64,000 bases of DNA, from NCBI RefSeq assembly GCF_022539505.1, contig NC_061510.1, positions 397,836,249 to 397,900,248 of the forward strand. Reading direction: 5' to 3'. Positions 32,128-43,900 of this stretch are shown here, in pieces. Position 1 is the first letter of the stretch, and every line of letters begins with the position of its first letter. The notes under the pieces were generated by a model. That model was not told where the DNA came from and searched no databases. It worked only from the letters and a program-made list of their open reading frames with translations. Source of the DNA: Lolium rigidum. Lineage: Eukaryota; Streptophyta; Magnoliopsida; Poales; Poaceae. Both the position numbers and the translations under genes were made by a program.

Positions 32128-32549
32128 GAGTGAATTCCACTTTTTACCCCGTAGTTCTGCAGTTGTGACACTAATTGCCCCGTTGAATAAAAAACCATCT
32201 AGATTATGCATTTTAGAATATTTGGACCCTCGATTTCTGGTGCGTATTCATTGGGCAAGCTATGAGGTGATTACCTATTTTCAAAAATATCAGTATGGGG
32301 ACGAGGAATGAAACAGTTGGATAAGAGAAATCTGGACATAATCATAGATGAGGGCCTCCAATATTTACACTTTGTCGCACCACATCGGCGGAATACGCCG
32401 GTCCTATCTAGCAAAAACAAACAAAATGCTAAATTAGGGTAAAACCATGTTTAAAAACTCCTAGATGGGATATTTTTGTAAAAAGTGCGCTAAATTGGGT
32501 AATATGTGTCACAAATGTGCAACTATAGGGTAAAAAGTGGAATTCACTC
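32128..32549. mobile_element. Mutator-type MITE (422 bp) nested in the Helitron
   Basis: Terminal inverted repeats GAGTGAATTCCACTTTTTAC on both ends continue for about 60 bases with mismatches. A 9-base duplication TTTTTATTT flanks it (32119-32127 and 32550-32558), matching the Mutator target-duplication length, though the low complexity weakens this. Confidence 0.65.
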
Positions 32550-34497
32550 TTTTTATTTTTAGGAGGATAAAAACTCTCTTACTCTAAGGGTATGTGCTTG
32601 CGTGTTACTCTCATCTGCTGTACGAGATAATCTGATTCGTTGTTTTATTGCTGCTACAGATAGTTGTTCATTTTCATGTAGATTGCATGGATACAGTCAC
32701 AGATTCTATATTGAGGTCCTTCTGTTTAGTACATCGGGATGTTGTATGGACCTAACCTGCACATTCATGTTGACTAATGAAGAGGCTGTTTTAGGCATGT
32801 GAACAAGAGATAGGAACTCATACTGCAACAATGAAATCTGATTCTCTAATCTGACGGTAATTGGAAGTTTGATTGGAAGTTTTAGGCTGTTTCATTTCTT
32901 TTTGTCCTGAAAGCGCCCTGGTGATTGGAAGTTTGCGTTAGCTAAATTTAGACAAGAGCTTATGATTGCATGGGTGTTGGCACTAGATCTCGCGCCAACT
33001 GCATGGAGGAAGGGGTGCATGTCTGGGTGTTCACTGCGCTACCGCCATCCACATCTTGACCATGTCGATTAGCAGGTTAGGGACCTAGATTGGGTTAAAT
33101 AGTAGCAGCAAAAAGCACTTAGCTTTGGAGATTAATGGGGTCGTCGACGAGCTTGTGAAAACAGACACGGGCAATGCATTGTCATGAGAAATTCCTGGTG
33201 CGTATACTGTTCACATATTGTTTTCAAAAAGCACTTTGCTTGATGTTTTTTTAAGACCATTACCTTGATTGGTTTGGATATACTGTTGGCATGTTGTATT
33301 TTTCTTTTACATGTTAAGCTATGGCCAGTAGCTAGCTTGGTTTGTATTTGCACCAGCTTATTTGATGTTTAAAGTGTACTTTTCTCATCATTCGGGTAAG
33401 AGAATAGTGGCACGCACATTCGAAGCTATCTCCCATATTGGTTGGCCTAGAGTTTACTGTTGCAAAATTTACCAAAATGAACCTCAATGCAATGATCCAG
33501 TCAATCCCCCCTTTTTCTTGGAGTTATCGTACATTAGCTGCAACTTCTAAAACAATATTCATATATGTTCTGATGTGGCCATCCGTTTCGTAGATGCAAT
33601 TGGGGAACCAATTCCAAAATTCCGAAAATTATGGAAACTAAAGTAGTGGCATATAGTATTGCCTCCAGAACAAAGACGTGTTCATGGTTCAGTATATATC
33701 TTATCATACCAGTATATCTTGGTTGATTTGATTTTGATCTTTATGTTACTCTCAGTGCCTCCTGTCTGAAATGGATACGAAGCAGAGACTCCCAAGGCAC
33801 AAGAGCTTATGAGTAAATACAAATGTGTTGTGAGTATCCTATACCTTTGAATTATTATTGTATAATTGGGATTTCCCAAAGATCTTATTACATCTACTCC
33901 ATCTAAAGTAGAACAATGTCCAAGAATGATATTTTTACCCTAGGATTAGGAGTAGTGCTAATATTAGAACATGCTCGTAATTTGGATAAATCTTGGACAT
34001 GATTCGTGCCACTGTCATGCTTCTGAAGCTCGGATCTCGCAGGGTTCATAACTAGACGATGCGTTGTACTTCACCATTAGCCTCAAGGTTTAACATTTCT
34101 AGCAAAATATAGGTCGTCAGATAACCTAGGTTTGGTTTAAATTCTTGGTTACTTCGTGGTGATATTTACAGTGTTTCTTAATGTTTCACTTTTGCAGATT
34201 AGTGCACCATTTGGGTGCCAGATTATTAAGTACTGTCAAATATGTTTGCATTGTGCATTTTATTATCACGTTGGTTGCGTCACAGTACAAACCAATATTA
34301 AGTTATCCTATGTATAGGCAGAGCAACTAGATTGTGTTGTTAGACGAATTATAGGGTTCAATGCAATGAAATGTGTTTGCAACCAATCCAGGTTGCTTGC
34401 TCATCGCATAGAGAGAATTCAAACTTTTTTTCCACTCAATTTCCCATCCTGTTCCGTGTCTACAATATATCTTACCAACCACATGTTCACATTTCAG

Positions 34498-34650
34498 ATT
34501 ACAAAGAACGATGACCCCCAAGTGTTCCAATAACTCGATTCTGGAACTTTTGGAACTATATATCATGGTAAATGGAGTGGCTCCGATGTTGTAATAAAAG
34601 TCATTAACGAGACGTTTGCTGGGAAGCCATCTGAGCAAGACAAAATGCTA
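34498..34650 (+). pseudogene. Captured fragment of a Raf-like MAP3K protein kinase domain
   Basis: After an AG acceptor (34496-34497) the frame reads ITKNDDPQVFQ, a stop, then [20 protein letters not shown] and [18 protein letters not shown]. This is kinase subdomain I (glycine loop G-S/T-G-x-F/Y-G, here with the first Gly changed to Asp) and II (the lysine of VAIK, here VVIK), with the spacing typical of plant PB1/Raf-like MAP3Ks. The in-frame TAA at 34531-34533 and the absence of the rest of the kinase make it non-functional. It looks like one exon carried in the Helitron. Confidence 0.75.
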
Positions 34651-35906
34651 CTCCTTAATCTGAGTATAGCTCTCAATTAACATTTAAGATTTATTTTTAT
34701 TTGCTTATGCTTGTCCTTGGACTGATAGGACCCTGGCGATCCATCGCCACAGTTACAGAATACATGGTTATGGCTCGATTACTTAGGATGGCTTTGCTGA
34801 AGTAGTTTCCTGTATCTATCTGTGCACATTTTAATAAGCAGAAATTTATAATCTTACATGAAGTTGTTACTTCCTAAGTAAAATCCAAAGCAGTTTTAGA
34901 AAACACAGAATATGTGGTGTTGACAAAAATGCAGAGAGTACATAAACCATAGTCACCGCAAGAAAGATAATGAAGAACTATACTTAGGATATGAATATAT
35001 TCTTGATATCAGTCATGACAAGAAATATAGTCCAGCAATTCAAGTCATCCCAGTCCGGTCAGTCGAGGTCTCTTAGAATCTGTATTTACTGAAGATTACA
35101 TTGCAATACTTCAGGCTTACAGATAGAGAGCTTACATGGCTTGATATTCTCACTTCTAAAACTATATAGTCAGATAACAATCTTGTTTCTTCCTCCCTGA
35201 ATAGGAAAACAATATGTTTTCTGCTGCCGTACATGCCTGATGTTGCCCCTCTGGAACATGAGTATTTTTCATTCCCTTGTGTTTTCTGTGTGAAAAGCAT
35301 CGAGACTGATAGCAAAAAGAAATTACTGATTGATATTGGTCAATATCGCCCTTTCTTGATTTCTAAGCAAGTAAGCATATGTCTCGCGTATTAGCTAAAT
35401 TATTGTTATTTTTGGTGATGCATCATGATAGCCTTCGTAATCTTTTCTACTGGTAATGTATATAAGCATGTTTTTCTTATTTGATTTTAGAGCAAATATT
35501 TCTTTGTGTTTGTGCATCTTCTAAATTGAGTAGTACAATGTCTCATAAGGTAAAAATATATGGGTTCACTACCGTATTGACATCTTGTAGTCTTTAAATA
35601 GGGAAATCTTGGTTCAGACTTGGAGAATCAGGGTAAGCAGCGGTGCTACGATTGATTGAACTGGAGTGAGTGGTCCGCAATGTTGTCTTACTGTTACAGC
35701 TGTGCTCATCTAATCATCTTGTTCAGTCTGTCAGGAATTTTTTTTTTTGCTTTGTGCTATGTGAGGAAAGCAGATTGTTGGTTTCTTAGATTCATATCAT
35801 GACTCATGGTGCTAACGGAAATGCGGTGGTGCTTGGCAACGGTGGGTAGAATTATTGGGTTAATTAAACCATGCATATTCTTTTTGTTTTAAGACATGGT
35901 GGCTTC

Positions 35907-36311
35907 TTGCTCATGTTTGAATCACTTGCTGAAACTGCGGAATTTGCAAGGAGATGGGTTCCATTTTGCAAGATGTATGCCACTGAGCCACGAACCCCTG
36001 AGTTCTACTTCTCGCAGAAGATTGACTACTTGAAGGACAAAATACACCCGTCTTTCGTCAAGGAGCGTAGGTCTATAAAGGTTGATTTCTATTGCATAGT
36101 TTGACTACGCCCTTATTTTGACAGCTTGGGTTTTGCTCTTGGTTATGTAAATAAGCATTGTGTTTCACGCAGGGAGATTATCAAAAGTACAAGCTGAGGA
36201 TAAATGCTTTAATTGCCAAGGCTCAGAAGACACCTGAGGAAGGTTGGGTCATGCCGGATAGGACACAGTGGCTTGGGAACAATTCCCGTGACCACCCTGG
36301 CATGATTCACT
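35907..36311 (+). pseudogene. Captured fragment of a cellulose synthase (CesA/CslD) gene
   Basis: Exon 1 (to 36080) encodes [18 protein letters not shown], then [19 protein letters not shown] and [13 protein letters not shown]. After a GT...AG intron (36081-36172), exon 2 encodes [20 protein letters not shown], then [14 protein letters not shown] and RDHPGMI. This is the plant-conserved region just after the first catalytic aspartate region of GT2 cellulose synthases. Only about 110 of the ~1000 residues are present, and the frame ends at a stop soon after HPGMI. It lacks membrane segments and the D,D,D,QxxRW residues. The frame is otherwise open and the intron intact, so capture was from genomic DNA. 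Confidence 0.85.
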
Positions 36312-36645
36312 ACTTGGCATGATTCGCTACTGAAAGCTCAATCTAGGAAATTTATGGTCATATGGGTCAATCGTTTTATAAGACCATATGAGGTGATCCT
36401 TCACAGTAATTGTATGTTCTTACCTCATAGGTATGAGAATGTTGAAGTTTATACATGATATAGTACTGCAGTTTACGCTGCCATTTAGACTGGAAAGTTC
36501 CATATGACACTTGCTTTTGCTTTCATAGAAAGATAAAAGCAACTGCTAAGTGCTAATCTTTTACAACCACTTAAGATATAAGAAAATGTTCATGACTTAT
36601 AACCTGTAAAAAATTAGGAAAATGGGCATTGTGTCCAACATAATT

Positions 36646-36969
36646 CATTTACTGTTCAACATATGATTTCCTTGGGGCAAGCAGCTCGTCGGATCCCACG
36701 ATGGTGGCTGGATCGCCGACATGACTGGCACTCGCCTGCTTAGGGACGCGACGGGAAACAACGAGAACTTCGATGTGGGCAGAGGTAACCGTCTCGTGCC
36801 GAGCATCCATAGGTGCTTGAGGAGGGGGAGTGAGCAGATCAATGGCTGGGAGGGGAACGTGAGGTGGTCGCGCTTTTGATGGGAACCTCCGCTGCAGAGT
36901 TAGGAGAGGGAGGGGAGTGGACAACCATGTCGCCGGCGGTGGAGAAGAGATGGTCGGCGAGCTAGACAT
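36646..36969 (-). other. Open reading frame of unknown nature near the Helitron 3' end
   Basis: 106 codons on the minus strand (MSSSPTISSPPPATWLSTPL...), Pro/Ser/Ala-rich at the start and ending APRKSYVEQ. No motif recognised. GC content is higher than the surrounding DNA, which fits another captured exon in the opposite orientation, or chance. Confidence 0.25.
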
Positions 36970-37606
36970 TGGGGAATAGATAGTTTTTTTTTTTGAGGAG
37001 TGGGGAATAGAGAGAGTGGGAGAGAGTGCGATGGGCTTTAATCTGTAGATGGATTGTGGACTGAAACTAATTTAGCCTGATTCTGGTGTGATTTTTGTTT
37101 TTCACATCCACACTAACTATATTGTGTTGAAAATTGAAAACACGCATGTGTAAATATAATTCACATTCCCGTAGATAGAAAATAAAACTAATTTTTTTCA
37201 AAAGTATTAAGATATTACCTTACAATGAATTTTACAATAAAGAAATTAATGTCACTGGATTCTATCGGCATTCATATAATAATATTTACAAAGAGCATTA
37301 GAACAAAGTTATTTTTACGCCATTTAGTTGAAGAGAAGTTGAATTAGATGCAACTTCAATCGCCTACTATCAGCTGCACCGCCCTCTCATGTTTTTGTCT
37401 CTACCTTGTTTCCATGCTGAACCTAACTTTCATTTGCATTTCAAATTGAGGTATAGTTCTTAAATCATTTTGATACCCAAACACGATCCATAACCATGGT
37501 TCTGAACCTAACTTTCATTCGCATTCCAGATTCAGGTATAGTTATTTTAAATTTTCATATTTGAGATTTGAATTATATATGTGTATTGAGAAATATAATT
37601 TGAGGA

Positions 37607-37636
37607 CCCGTGGCAACGCACGGGCATTTGTACTAG
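37607..37636 (+). other. Helitron 3' hairpin and CTAG terminus
   Basis: Six-base-pair G/C-rich stem with a GCAACG loop, then CATTTGTA and CTAG, followed by T. This is the canonical Helitron termination signal. Confidence 0.75.
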
Positions 37637-38555
37637 TTACTATAATGTGACAATTTTGAATTTGAATTTACCCCAATCCTCCCAGTTTCTGGCCAACAAT
37701 TGAGAATATTCGTTGGTATTTTTAAGTTTATGATTTGGTATCTATTTTCAGTTGCTTTTGGAGAAGTACAAAATTGTGTCATGGAAGATAAAAGAATTTG
37801 AAGATGTTGATGATTTGCTTGTTTATTTTAGACTGTTTTGTAATTGTTGAAGTCAGCGTGTATATCTCTACCATATATTATTTGTTACTATAAATATATG
37901 TGATATTAATCTATTATATACTAAAAGCAAAATACAGGTGTTTAATAGAGCGATTACCTTAAGCCACATCATTTAGAAAATAATGATAGTTGGATTAAAA
38001 ATTTATGGCTAGGATTTACCCGAAGATTATTATTTACGTAACGGTGTAGGTTGCACTTGACACGTTCAACACTTAATAGGCATCAAAAGTTTTTTCTAAA
38101 AGAACCCGTCCGTTTTGGAAAAAAACATCGTTAGCGGATTCTGTTAATTAAAAAAACCGTGCACAACTAGACCAGTCCGCCAGTTCCAGAAAATAATATC
38201 AACAAATTCTGTTCAGAAAAAAAATCGTGCACAGATGGCTAGGCCAATCCGTTAGGAAAAAACGTATACACGCAATAACCGTACGTATGGATAGCTAGCT
38301 CTGTCCTTAAAGAAAGATAGTTGCGTACGCTAGCTTAGCTAACTAGAAACGCTAAAATTTGTTTTCATGTGGCAAGATTTCCCATGATTTAATTTAAAAA
38401 TATAACAAAATATAAATGACTAACATAGATAACCAAAAACATATCTATATTTAAACTTGAGTACAATACATAAAAGCCGATACAAAATTCTGAAAACCGA
38501 TTTACTAAACCATTCACAAGAATACTATTTGAATAGCAATCTATCTATTATATAC
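37637..38555. other. AT-rich intergenic DNA, possibly another Helitron start
   Basis: No gene seen. TCTATTATATACTAAAAGC at about 37909 resembles another grass Helitron 5' end, but no matching 3' end was found. Confidence 0.3.
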
Positions 38556-38718
38556 TACTCACTATGTTCACAAATATAAAATGTTTTAGATATTTCAAAG
38601 TAGACTAGATACATACCATAATACGTGAATCTACACACTAAAAGCAGACTAGATACGTACCAAAATAGATGAATTTACAAAAAGCTAAAACATCTTATAT
38701 TAGTGAACCGAAAGAGTA
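38556..38718. mobile_element. Stowaway-like MITE
   Basis: CTCACTATGTTCACAAATAT and its diverged reverse complement (ATATTAGTGAACCGAAAGAG) at the two ends, flanked by TA on each side. The ends are diverged forms of the grass Stowaway consensus CTCCCTCCGT. Confidence 0.7.
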
Positions 38719-39645
38719 GAAATATACGAAACTCGAACAAATACATGCCACACTTACAACGTATAATATCATCGCCAGAGTTCAAGTCATGTACAACACA
38801 CTATGATATTTAAAAAAAGAATGACCGGGTACAGCTAACACGAAAATTAAGTGGTGTGAATTTTTTTTAAAGACTGCTCTGGTAGAGATGACACCGAAAC
38901 TGATTTATTAAGAAGGCTGACTGGGGTAGAGGTGAAATTGGATACGTGTTAATCTCGACACATGCATGAACTACACTAGAACATTTTATATGCCCAAAAG
39001 CACAACACTAGAACATGTTTAATAAAAAAACGTGCTTGAATAAATAAAAAGTCAGATTTAGCCTATATAATAATAAAAGTAGAAGAGAAATATTGAAAAT
39101 AATGAAGTATTTTTTACACCTATTATTGTTAATATAAAAGAAAAAATATAGAATTTTTCTTTTAGTATATAATAATAATAATAGATAGATAGATAGATGT
39201 GCAGAACAACACTGATCCTCATAATTTTTTCTCTGATTATTTCTATTTCTCGTAAACAATACACATGTACACAAGTAGCTATTGATAGAAATAAGAATCA
39301 TGATATATAGTTTGTGAGATCAATAGAAATAAATAGTTTCAACCGTCTTCACCAATATTCTGAAGAGCATGGATCTTTCAAATGTAAATATTATTTAGTT
39401 TATTATTGCATTATCTTAATATTTATCTTGCTGAATAATAATTTTTTTAAGTTTTTCTGTGTGTGACCAAGTGGTGAAGCTTGACTGAGATTATTAAGGT
39501 CCCTAGAACACCAATCATGCTTAAACTTTAAGTAAGATATATAAATTTAATATAAATGGATATCTTTAAGGAATTTTTCAGAGCAGGGGGGCCATCGCCC
39601 CCTGCCCTAGAAAAGCTTAGCCACAATGAACAAGGGGTAATTGGT
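38719..39645. other. AT-rich intergenic DNA
   Basis: Low-complexity AT-rich sequence including short ATAATA/GATA runs at 39165-39195. No coding potential seen; the minus-strand frames here are Ile/Tyr/Leu-rich noise. Confidence 0.5.
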
Positions 39646-39689
39646 GTCGGTTCGCCCTACGGTCCCCGAAATCTATGGACCGCTCTGGA

Positions 39690-40181
39690 TGATAGCTGAA
39701 GCGAGGAATAATATGGTAAGCGTCTACATACCAAGCTTCGCAGTGTTATCTTGCCCTGTGAGAAGTCAGTCTCAACAAATCCTGCAAATGTTGGCCGGTA
39801 TAGGTTCAGGCTCAGAGATGACCTGCACCGGTGTGAGATGACAAACGCGAGTACATTAGTTGCTAATGAGGAAGGATAGATGAGAGCCATGAGCTTGGTG
39901 TCATTAGTCCAGGTGCACATGTACCTTGTGGTATCGGTGCACATAAGCACCACGGGCTTCGTGTCACTCCTGCCCGCCACCCTGAAAACCCTGAAGAACA
40001 CCGTGGTTTTCTCCTCCAGCTTGGCTGAGGCGAGAACCCATAGCCCGAAAGGGCCCACGCCGCCCTTCTTATCTGCGCCCCATAGGCTGCACAGCTTCTG
40101 GGCGTCCTTGGCGAGTGCCGGGTGCAGCACCTCCATTCCTTTCATACTTGGCACCTCAAAGCTAACCTCAACCTCAGCCTG
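39690..40181 (-). pseudogene. GH32 C-terminal remnant (fructosyltransferase or vacuolar-invertase-like)
   Basis: After an acceptor AG (40182-40183 on the minus strand) the frame reads AEVEVSFEVPSMKGMEVLHP, ALAKDAQKLCSLWGADKKGG, VGPFGLWVLASAKLEEKTTV and FFRVFRVAG, then PVVLMCTDTTR. A GT...AG intron (39924-39823) follows, then SLSLNLYRPTFAGFVETDFS and QGKITLRSLV. This is the beta-sandwich C-terminal domain shared by grass fructosyltransferases (1-SST, 6-SFT, 1-FFT) and vacuolar invertases. The normal next block, IDRSVVESFGAGG, is absent, and the N-terminal catalytic five-bladed propeller (WMNDPNG, RDP, EC) is not present upstream. So it is truncated at both ends. Splice sites are intact. Confidence 0.75.
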
Positions 40182-40788
40182 ATGAACAATACATTAGGCT
40201 GGATAAAAAATATAAAACAAAAATTTTGAAATTCAAATTTACCGAATACCGTTGATATATTTTTAACACTTGATTTGTTTTTGTTTCGTCCCCTCTATGC
40301 TTAAATCCTGGATCCATCTATGTCTTCCGCAATAAGCAAGCGAGGCCATCGGTCTTCGAAAGGATCAAGAAAGAAGCGAAACTTTGGGTCACCACGGGTA
40401 GGGTAGACAGGTTGTAATATACTCCGTATCTCTTATTAATAGATTAGGGCACAAATCTTTTATCTCCGTTAAAAAATGATAGGCTAGTAGGAACTCGCTG
40501 GACTAAGATGCGAGACCCTTTTCGAGAGTCACAGTTGGTCTGGAAGAGTCAGTAGATGAAACACATAAACAAAAGAGCAAGAGGGATCAAACAAGACTTT
40601 AGCCGTCTCGTCCTTTCTGGTGGGTTTTCCTTTGAATCCCAGGACTGTTGGACTGGTTCCTGCCCTTCTTAGCAAACCGTGTCATACTAAACACTGACAC
40701 CGCATCAGTCAAGTCAATTATACTGACTCAATGACAGAATAATACGGACCTCAAATCGAGCTCTGAACTGAAATCGCAAATATTTCCC

Positions 40789-40801
40789 ATATATATATAT
40801 G
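40789..40801 (+). promoter_or_regulatory. Probable TATA region of the GLR gene
   Basis: CATATATATATATG about 145 bases upstream of the start codon, the only TATA-like run close to the gene. Transcription start inferred near 40825. Confidence 0.4.
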
Positions 40802-40941
40802 TGTCCGGAAACGGTGCTCTAGCTCAAGCACACTCATAATAACACACTACTTTGTGAGCTCGGTACATTTCATCTATCGATCTGGGCATCTGGTGGTGGC
40901 CGCTAGTTAGCTACGCCTGTGTGTGCAGGGTGTAGGGAGAG

Positions 40942-43900
40942 ATGGCGAGGCACCTGGTACACTCTCCCGGTTCTTTCTTCCTCCTCTGCTTCCATCTACT
41001 TTTGGCTGCGCTGGTGGCCACCGCGCAGAACGCGCCAGTGAAGGTCCGCGTCGGCGTCATCCTGGACCTCATGTCGCCAGTCGGGCACAGGCGGCGGAGC
41101 AGCATTCAGATGGGGGTGGAAGACTACTACGCTGCGCATCCCGGTTCAGCTACGAGGGTAGAGCTCCATTTTCGTGACTCCGTGGGGGCCGTTCTTGATG
41201 CTGCTTCTGCCGGTAAGCTCCATCAATCGTCACACGCTTCACCATCTATTCAGACGTACGTTAGATTAATGTGTTCAGGCCCGGAGAGAGCATTCCCAGC
41301 TCACTTAGTAAAGTAGGACATATTCCGTTTAAATAAAGCAGTGGATTGCGACAATAAAAAAATAGGACATATTCCGTCTCGTTAAGGCTAACAAATAATT
41401 GCTCAACAAAGCTTTGCATGACATAAAATTTGTCACTAGATTTGTTTTCAGAAGTACTATGTTATGATAATGATTTTGTATCACGTAAATCACGTGTTCA
41501 AAAAGTAATTGTTGGTCCAATGTTTATCTAAATTCCTCCATTTCAAATAAAAAATGTTTTTCTTAATGAAATGAACATCTAATCTTCGTTTCATATCCAA
41601 GCAATACGCACCAATATATTTTTACGAATCCTACATGATCGCTTCCTTTTTAAAATTGAATCATAGTTATTCAAACAACATATGCATTAAAAGAGATTAT
41701 GTTCGAGGTTATCCTCGGTCTTGGTGTTTCAATTAACTATTTTACTATTTCTCAGATAACCGAGAAAATACCTATGTTCCCGATAACAATCATCTGATCG
41801 AAATATGAGAATCATGCCAGTACAAAAGGGTTGGAGAATCTTAGGCCGTTATCAATGTTGACTAGGAAATAACTATCCTCTAAAAAAGACTAGGAAATAA
41901 CTATATCTAAGAGCTATATACTCTCCCATACAAATAATTAATTCATTGTTGTCCATGATTGCCACTCTTTTTTGTTTGTAAGGCTAGTTAGTCCGGGTTA
42001 TCATTTCCTATTATTTGTATATGTAAGTTTCTCATGTCATTTGGATACTCACCGTCTGACCACATCTTATATATATGCTAAGTACAATAAATTTCACTTT
42101 TATTAAGACTAGTATGATTTTTTTTTGCGAATTAGGACTCCGAATGTGGTTGGAGAATGTGTATAAGATTTGGTGAATGTGTTGGACTGCATCAAGAGAT
42201 GAATTATAGGATAAGAGACATGTTTCACCTCTCCTCTTTTTAACTATGTGCCACGTCCCACACAATCAAAAATTCAAAATATGACGTAGTTGATTTTGAT
42301 CAAGAAACGAGAGCTACTATATAATTGCAGTGAATAACCGTTCTGATGGCTACCTTGATTTGTCTTCCCGACAAGACAAACATGCAGTGACGTGAAACTT
42401 CCCAATCATTAAGCACTAATGTTGACTAAAAACCTTGTTAGATGACTATAACTCCATGTATGTGGCGTTCCCTAAAGTTGGACTAATTAAGCACTAATGT
42501 TGACTAAAAATATTTGGAGTTATACTTCAAAAAATCTTCCTCAAGGCTTACTTAACAAAATGAAGTAGAAAATCTTAGAGCATCTCTAACAAATCCCGTA
42601 AACCCTAGGCCGTTAAAACAATTATAAATGGTGTTGAAAAACACGCGATCGGGTGGTGGTGAGCATGTGTACACCATAAACTTCTCTCCGGCTCAGCGAA
42701 CACTAGATATATTGGTTAGGCGATGAAATTTACAGCGAACATTTTTTAAGGAGCTGACTGTTTATACGACTCTCTTTGTGTCCAAATTTGATGAAAACCT
42801 CATAAAGACGGTGGGAATATTTCAAGGACTAGGCCTTTTACCATTAGAGATGTTTCTTATAGCTTATAGTTGCAGTGACGTTTTAAAATATAAGACTTTT
42901 TAGAAGCGTAGTTTAGTTTTTTTAAGCTTCTTATTTCATAAACGGATGTAGTACTTGATTAAGTGTGTCCGAGGCAAAAAAAAAACATTGTATTCTGCTA
43001 CCTTAAACAAACATTGTAACTCCCTTTATTCTCGGAAAGTGCCTATGACACATGAGCACCAATGCACCCGGTTTTTGAAAAAACAAATTCAAAAACATAT
43101 TTGTAGGACTAAAAAAATCAAAAATTAAATACGCACATACATATACCCATTTCTAAAGTTTGGTAGAAATTTCAGTGAAAAATATGTTGTATTTATGTAA
43201 TAAATATTATAATTTAAAAACACATAAATATAATATTTAAATATTTTAGAAACCAGAAGTACTGATGCTGAGGTTCACCAAATCTGCTTTGCTTTATTCT
43301 ACTTTACTGAAGTTCGGCCACGGGCCCTTCGGATTGGTCTGCCGGGCACGACTCGAGTGGCCGGCATACGCGTTACTTTGTCTTGCCTGATGGTCGTGTT
43401 CCTGTTGTGTTGCAGCTGTGGACCTGATCAAGAACACGCAGGTGCAGGCCATCATCGGGCCAAAGACCTCCGCCGAGGCCGATTTCGTGTCCCGCATCGG
43501 CGACCGTGCGCGTGTCCCGGTGCTCTCCTACTCCGCCACGTCCCCGGCGTTGTCCGCGGCGAAGACACCATTCTTTGTGCGCGCCGCGGCCAACGACTCC
43601 TTCCAGACGGCGCCCATCGCGGCCATCCTCGTCGCCTTCAGGTGGCGCGCGGCGGCCGTCCTGTACGAGGACTCTCCCTACGGCACCGATATCCTTCCGG
43701 CGCTCGCGGACGCGCTCCAGCGTGTTGGCGCGAAGATCATGGACCGCACGGCCGTGCCGAGCGACGCAACCGACGCCCGACTTGACGCCGCGCTATACCA
43801 CCTCATGGCCATGCCGACACGCGTCTTCGTCGTGCACATGGTTTACCCTGTCGCCGCGCGGCTCTTCCGCCGGGCGAAGATGGCCGGCATGATGTCCGAG

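Larger units (their letters stand above)
30597..37636 (+). mobile_element. Putative non-autonomous Helitron carrying host gene fragments
   Basis: The 5' end has A|TC followed by (TCTCTA)n and TCTCTACTACTTAAAAAG, a grass Helitron start; the exact first base lies between 30597 and 30615. The 3' end has the hairpin CCCGTG-GCAACG-CACGGG (37607-37624) followed nine bases later by CTAG (37633-37636) and a host T, the defining Helitron terminus. The 7 kb interior has + strand exons of at least two unrelated plant genes (Raf-like kinase, cellulose synthase) with splice sites, and other possible exons, but no Rep/helicase. Capture of several gene pieces in one orientation is characteristic of grass Helitrons. 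Confidence 0.7.

Noticed and set aside
37909..38555. Second Helitron
   Set aside because: Only a possible 5' start (TCTATTATATACTAAAAGC) was seen; no hairpin plus CTRR end in a sensible position.
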